This document shows positions 61,163 to 64,000 of a stretch of DNA of 64,000 nucleotides, piece after piece. The position numbers were made by a program, and so were the translations under genes. Location of the stretch: NCBI GenBank assembly GCA_900552125.1, contig URYK01000001.1:62001-126000 (forward strand). The letters are read 5' to 3'. Origin of the DNA: an uncultured Solobacterium sp. Lineage in GTDB: Bacteria > Bacillota_I > Bacilli_A > Erysipelotrichales > Erysipelotrichaceae. Each line of letters opens with the position of its first letter. The first letter of the stretch is position 1. The notes under the pieces are model-generated. The model saw only the letters and a program-made list of their open reading frames with translations. It made no database searches and was not told the DNA's origin.

Positions 61163-62800
61163 ATGAAAATTTTAGTTGTTGGTGGAGTAGCTGCCGGTAC
61201 CAAAGTAGCTGCAAAATTGAAACGTGAAAATCGAGATGCAATGATTACTGTTTTTAATAAGGGAAAAGATATTTCCTATGCGGGCTGTGGTCTTCCTTAT
61301 TATGTAGGACATGTTATTGAAGATAAGGCAGAATTGATTGTAAATACTCCACAAAAGTATGAGAAGCTAACTGGTGTGCAAGTGTGCTGTGAAACAGAAG
61401 TAACATCTGTAAATCGTGATGAAAAGTCAATCTGTGTAAAAGATTTAAAAACAGGTGAAGAATCTGTTCATACGTATGACAAACTTGTTATTGCGACAGG
61501 AGCAAATCCAGTACAGCCTCCAGTTGCTGGAGCAGATCTGGAAAATGTTTTCTTTATGCGTACACCAGATGATGCGATTGCATTACGTGAAGTGATTGAT
61601 GGGAGCGATATCAAGCGTGCTGTTGTTGTAGGTGGAGGGTACATTGGTCTTGAAGTTGCGGAAAACTTACATGCGAAAGGTATTCGTACTGTCGTAATTG
61701 ATATGGCTGAACATGTACTTCCAGGATTTGATGCAGAGCTTTGTGAAAAAGTCGAAAATCATTTAGCAGATGAAGGCGTTATGGTGTTTACTTCAACTAA
61801 ATTAGAAGCTTTAGAAGGTGATGGAAAAGTTGAGAAAGTCATCACAGATTCTCGTAAATTTAAAGCAGATTTAGTTGTAATGAGTGTAGGTATTCGTCCA
61901 AATACAGCATTTCTTGCGGAGAGCGGTTTAGAAATGTTTAAAGGGACAATTCTAACAGATGCTAATTGTAGAACTAATGATCCAGATATTTATGCAGTAG
62001 GTGACTGTGCAATGGTTCATAATGCAATCACAGGAAAACCTGTCTGGTCACCAATGGGTTCAACTGCTAATATTGCAGGACGTTTAACCGCAAGAAATAT
62101 TAATGGCGAGGATGTATCTTATCGAGGAGTTTTAGGTACAGCTGTTTGCCATTTACCTAATATGAATGCAGGTCGTACAGGATTAACAGAAGCACAGGCA
62201 ATTAGTGAAGGCTTTGATCCTATCAGTGTAATCAGTGTTACGGATGATAAAGCTCATTATTATCCAGGAAGTGCACCGTTTATTACTAAGATGATTGCGG
62301 ATAAGACATCAAAAAGACTGTTAGGACTTCAGGTTCTTGGAAAAGGTGCAGTCGATAAGATGGTGGATATTGCAGTAACTGCCATCATGCTGAAGGCTAC
62401 ATTAGATGATCTTGTGGACTTTGACTTTGCATATGCACCTCCATTCTCAACTGCCATCCATCCATTTGCGACGACTTTAAATATTCTAATGAATAAAGTT
62501 AGCGGAGCATTTGAAACTGTAACTCCAAAAGAGTTAAAAGAAGGTGCAGCAAAAGGCTATACATTAATTGATGGCTGTCTGAGTCCATCTATCGAGGATG
62601 CACGTTATGTAGAATTAACAGATGTAGATGGTCCAATTGATGGACTTGCATTAGATGAAAAGATCCTGCTTGTCTGCAATAAGGGAAAACGTGCATATTT
62701 ATTACAGAATCGATTAAAAGGTTATGGTTATACAGGGACAAAAGTTCTTGAAGGAGGAATTTTTGTGACAGAGCCAGATACTATTAAAGAAAATATTTAA
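61163..62800 (+). CDS. cdr: CoA-disulfide reductase with C-terminal rhodanese-like domain
   Basis: 545 residues. FAD domain GGVAAGTKVAAKL, active-site Cys in SYAGCGLPYYVG (about 43), the NAD(P)H domain VVVGGGYIGLEVAENL, and TGDC-type FAD motif YAVGDCAM; then about 455-545 a rhodanese-like domain (TPKELKEGAAKGYTLIDGCL, LLVCNKGKRAY) whose usual Cys loop CxxGxR is CNKGKR. Reduces CoA-disulfide or polysulfide with NADH. ATG 61163 follows AAGAAAGGA. Likely operon with the siroheme protein. Related Npsr enzymes reduce polysulfide. Confidence 0.92.
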   Translation: MKILVVGGVAAGTKVAAKLKRENRDAMITVFNKGKDISYAGCGLPYYVGHVIEDKAELIVNTPQKYEKLTGVQVCCETEVTSVNRDEKSICVKDLKTGEESVHTYDKLVIATGANPVQPPVAGADLENVFFMRTPDDAIALREVIDGSDIKRAVVVGGGYIGLEVAENLHAKGIRTVVIDMAEHVLPGFDAELCEKVENHLADEGVMVFTSTKLEALEGDGKVEKVITDSRKFKADLVVMSVGIRPNTAFLAESGLEMFKGTILTDANCRTNDPDIYAVGDCAMVHNAITGKPVWSPMGSTANIAGRLTARNINGEDVSYRGVLGTAVCHLPNMNAGRTGLTEAQAISEGFDPISVISVTDDKAHYYPGSAPFITKMIADKTSKRLLGLQVLGKGAVDKMVDIAVTAIMLKATLDDLVDFDFAYAPPFSTAIHPFATTLNILMNKVSGAFETVTPKELKEGAAKGYTLIDGCLSPSIEDARYVELTDVDGPIDGLALDEKILLVCNKGKRAYLLQNRLKGYGYTGTKVLEGGIFVTEPDTIKENI

Positions 62801-62828
62801 TCATATATTATTGGGAGGAAATAAGATA

Positions 62829-63782
62829 ATGGCAACAACATTAAAACCGGAAGATATTAAAAGAGTGAAAGCTCTTGGATTTCTAAATCATAAAGGAACA
62901 GATAATTTCAATGGACGTGTAATTACGGTAAATGGTCGTATTACTGCAGCACAGGCTATTCGTATCGGGGAAGCTGCAGAAAAATTCGGAGATGGACATA
63001 TGATGTTCACAACTCGTTTAACTGCGGAAGTATCTGGAATTCCTTATGATAAAATCGAAGATTTCCGTGCTTATCTTAAAGAAGCAGGTCTAGTTACAGG
63101 TGGTACAGGTTCTAAAGTTCGTCCTGTAGTAGCTTGTAAAGGTACTACTTGTCAGTATGGTCTATTAGATTCTTATGCGTTATCAGAAGAAATTCATGAA
63201 CGCTTCTATGTTGGATATAATGATGTAAAACTTCCACATAAATTTAAAATTGCAGTTGGAGGATGCCCTAATAACTGTGTTAAACCAGACTTAAATGACT
63301 TAGGTGTTATTGGTCAGCTGATTCCTAACTATGATGAAGATATGTGTAATGGATGTAAAAAATGTCAGGTAGAAAAAATTTGTCCTGTAGGTGCAGCTAA
63401 GTTAGAAGATGTACTAAAAATTGATAAAGATATCTGTAATAACTGTGGTCGCTGTGTATACAATGAACCATGTCCATTTGATGCTATTGATGGAGGAACT
63501 TATGGTTTCAAAGTAGTAATCGGTGGAAGATGGGGTAAAAACATTGCACAGGGTAAAGCATTGAATAAAGTTTTCACTACTAAAGAAGAAGTTATGGATG
63601 TAATTGAAAAAGCGATTTTACTATTCCGTGAGCAGGGAAAAACGGGAGAACGTTTCGCACAGACAATTGAGCGTATCGGATTTGAAAATGTTGAAAAACA
63701 GCTGTTATCTAATGATATATTAGAACGTAAACAGGAAATCTTAGATGCTCAGCTACATATGACTGGTGGAGCAACTTGCTAA
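62829..63782 (+). CDS. Siroheme sulfite/nitrite reductase-like protein with ferredoxin domain
   Basis: 317 residues. N-terminal half-domain (about 1-85), siroheme/4Fe-4S domain with CKGTTCQYG and GGCPNNCVKPDLND, a two-cluster ferredoxin insert (CNGCKKCQVEKICPVG and CNNCGRCVYNEPCPFD), and an AsrC/Dsr-like C-terminus. The first Cys pair is CxxxxC, one residue shorter than the usual C-x5-C. Probably reduces sulfite or a related sulfur compound, taking electrons from the CoA-disulfide reductase unit. ATG 62829 follows GGAGGAAA. Confidence 0.88.
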   Translation: MATTLKPEDIKRVKALGFLNHKGTDNFNGRVITVNGRITAAQAIRIGEAAEKFGDGHMMFTTRLTAEVSGIPYDKIEDFRAYLKEAGLVTGGTGSKVRPVVACKGTTCQYGLLDSYALSEEIHERFYVGYNDVKLPHKFKIAVGGCPNNCVKPDLNDLGVIGQLIPNYDEDMCNGCKKCQVEKICPVGAAKLEDVLKIDKDICNNCGRCVYNEPCPFDAIDGGTYGFKVVIGGRWGKNIAQGKALNKVFTTKEEVMDVIEKAILLFREQGKTGERFAQTIERIGFENVEKQLLSNDILERKQEILDAQLHMTGGATC

Positions 63783-63841
63783 TTATTGAGTTAGCACATA
63801 ATAACGGGAAACTATAGAGAAGATTAAAGAGGGAAAAAATC

Positions 63842-64000
63842 ATGAATTCAAATACAAAAAAATATGGAGCTATTATCTTATGTTTAGTTATAGGATATTT
63901 AGCTACATATTCAACAGATGTACAGACTTCCATGCTGGGACGTGTTGTGATGGGAGGACCAATGGTAGCTCTTTTGGTTTCTATGATTATCTGCAACATT
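63842..64000 (+). CDS. Membrane transporter, 3' end cut by window
   Basis: 53 residues to the window edge. Two hydrophobic stretches (about 9-25 and 40-53) with a TSMLGRVVMGGPM loop follow AGAGGGAAAAA and the ATG. The reading continues off the window. It looks like the first helix of an MFS-type carrier in the sulfur operon; the rest is needed to say. Co-transcribed with the siroheme protein, 59 bases upstream. Confidence 0.6.
   Translation, partial: MNSNTKKYGAIILCLVIGYLATYSTDVQTSMLGRVVMGGPMVALLVSMIICNI

Noticed and set aside
1..64000. CRISPR arrays, rRNA, tRNA, prophage or insertion sequences
   Set aside because: No repeat arrays, no RNA gene signatures, no integrase or transposase were seen.

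Overview
The window is AT-rich DNA, densely coded, with strong AGGAGG-type ribosome binding sites and sigma-A-like promoters. It comes from a low-GC Gram-positive anaerobe. A glycyl-radical hydroxyproline dehydratase, a rubredoxin fusion, a flavodiiron protein and a CoA-disulfide reductase point to a gut Firmicute, probably of the Erysipelotrichia or a neighbouring Clostridia-like group. The lineage is inference from gene content. I saw no rRNA, tRNA, CRISPR array, transposase or prophage.

Layout. 1-2 kb: end of citrate synthase, then isocitrate dehydrogenase. 2.1-8.4 kb: a two-component system followed by an HtrA-like protease, a VTC-type protein, DUF4956 and a beta-helical lipoprotein; TTAAG repeats upstream of the protease probably link the two. 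8.5-12.2 kb: an ABC exporter and htpG behind two CIRCE-like operators. 12.4-13.8 kb: a probable toxin-antitoxin pair (DUF3990 plus HTH protein) with an operator inside a consensus promoter. 13.9-17 kb: small membrane proteins and an amino-acid permease. 17.0-23.0 kb: the trans-4-hydroxyproline operon (XRE-cupin regulator, activase, HypD, ProC, TSUP transporter). 23-28.2 kb: HAD hydrolase, rRNA methyltransferase, a candidate small RNA, a decayed gene, proBA. 29-32.4 kb: an acyl-CoA dehydrogenase/ETF-alpha/rubredoxin fusion and a flavodiiron protein under a cre-like site. 32.5-33.5 kb and 44.5-45.6 kb: two BirA-box units (DUF1284-bioY and birA). 33.6-39.4 kb: LysR, flavoprotein, polar amino-acid ABC transporter and PatB-like lyase, which looks like a sulfur amino-acid locus. 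41.2-44.5 kb: PPOX-ferredoxin protein plus an Opu-type transporter. 45.6-49 kb: two TetR units and an in-frame chimera of an iron alcohol dehydrogenase with a DUF4405 membrane protein. 51.3-54.0 kb: HxlR regulator divergent from a PPOX-ferredoxin / zinc-type macrodomain / SirTM sirtuin operon, a reversible ADP-ribosylation module. 54-57.6 kb: MerR-ABC exporter, an EamA transporter and an ABC ATPase remnant. 57.7-64 kb: nucleobase permease, LysR, SagB-type nitroreductase, then CoA-disulfide reductase, a siroheme sulfite-reductase-like protein and the start of a membrane protein cut by the edge.

Recurring theme: redox and thiol handling, with operators readable at many promoters. Most striking are the SirTM/macro operon without GcvH-L or lipoate ligase, its operator shared with a second PPOX-ferredoxin operon, the acyl-CoA-to-rubredoxin-to-flavodiiron route, the DUF3990/HTH pair, and two deletion scars (46.8 and 57.4 kb).
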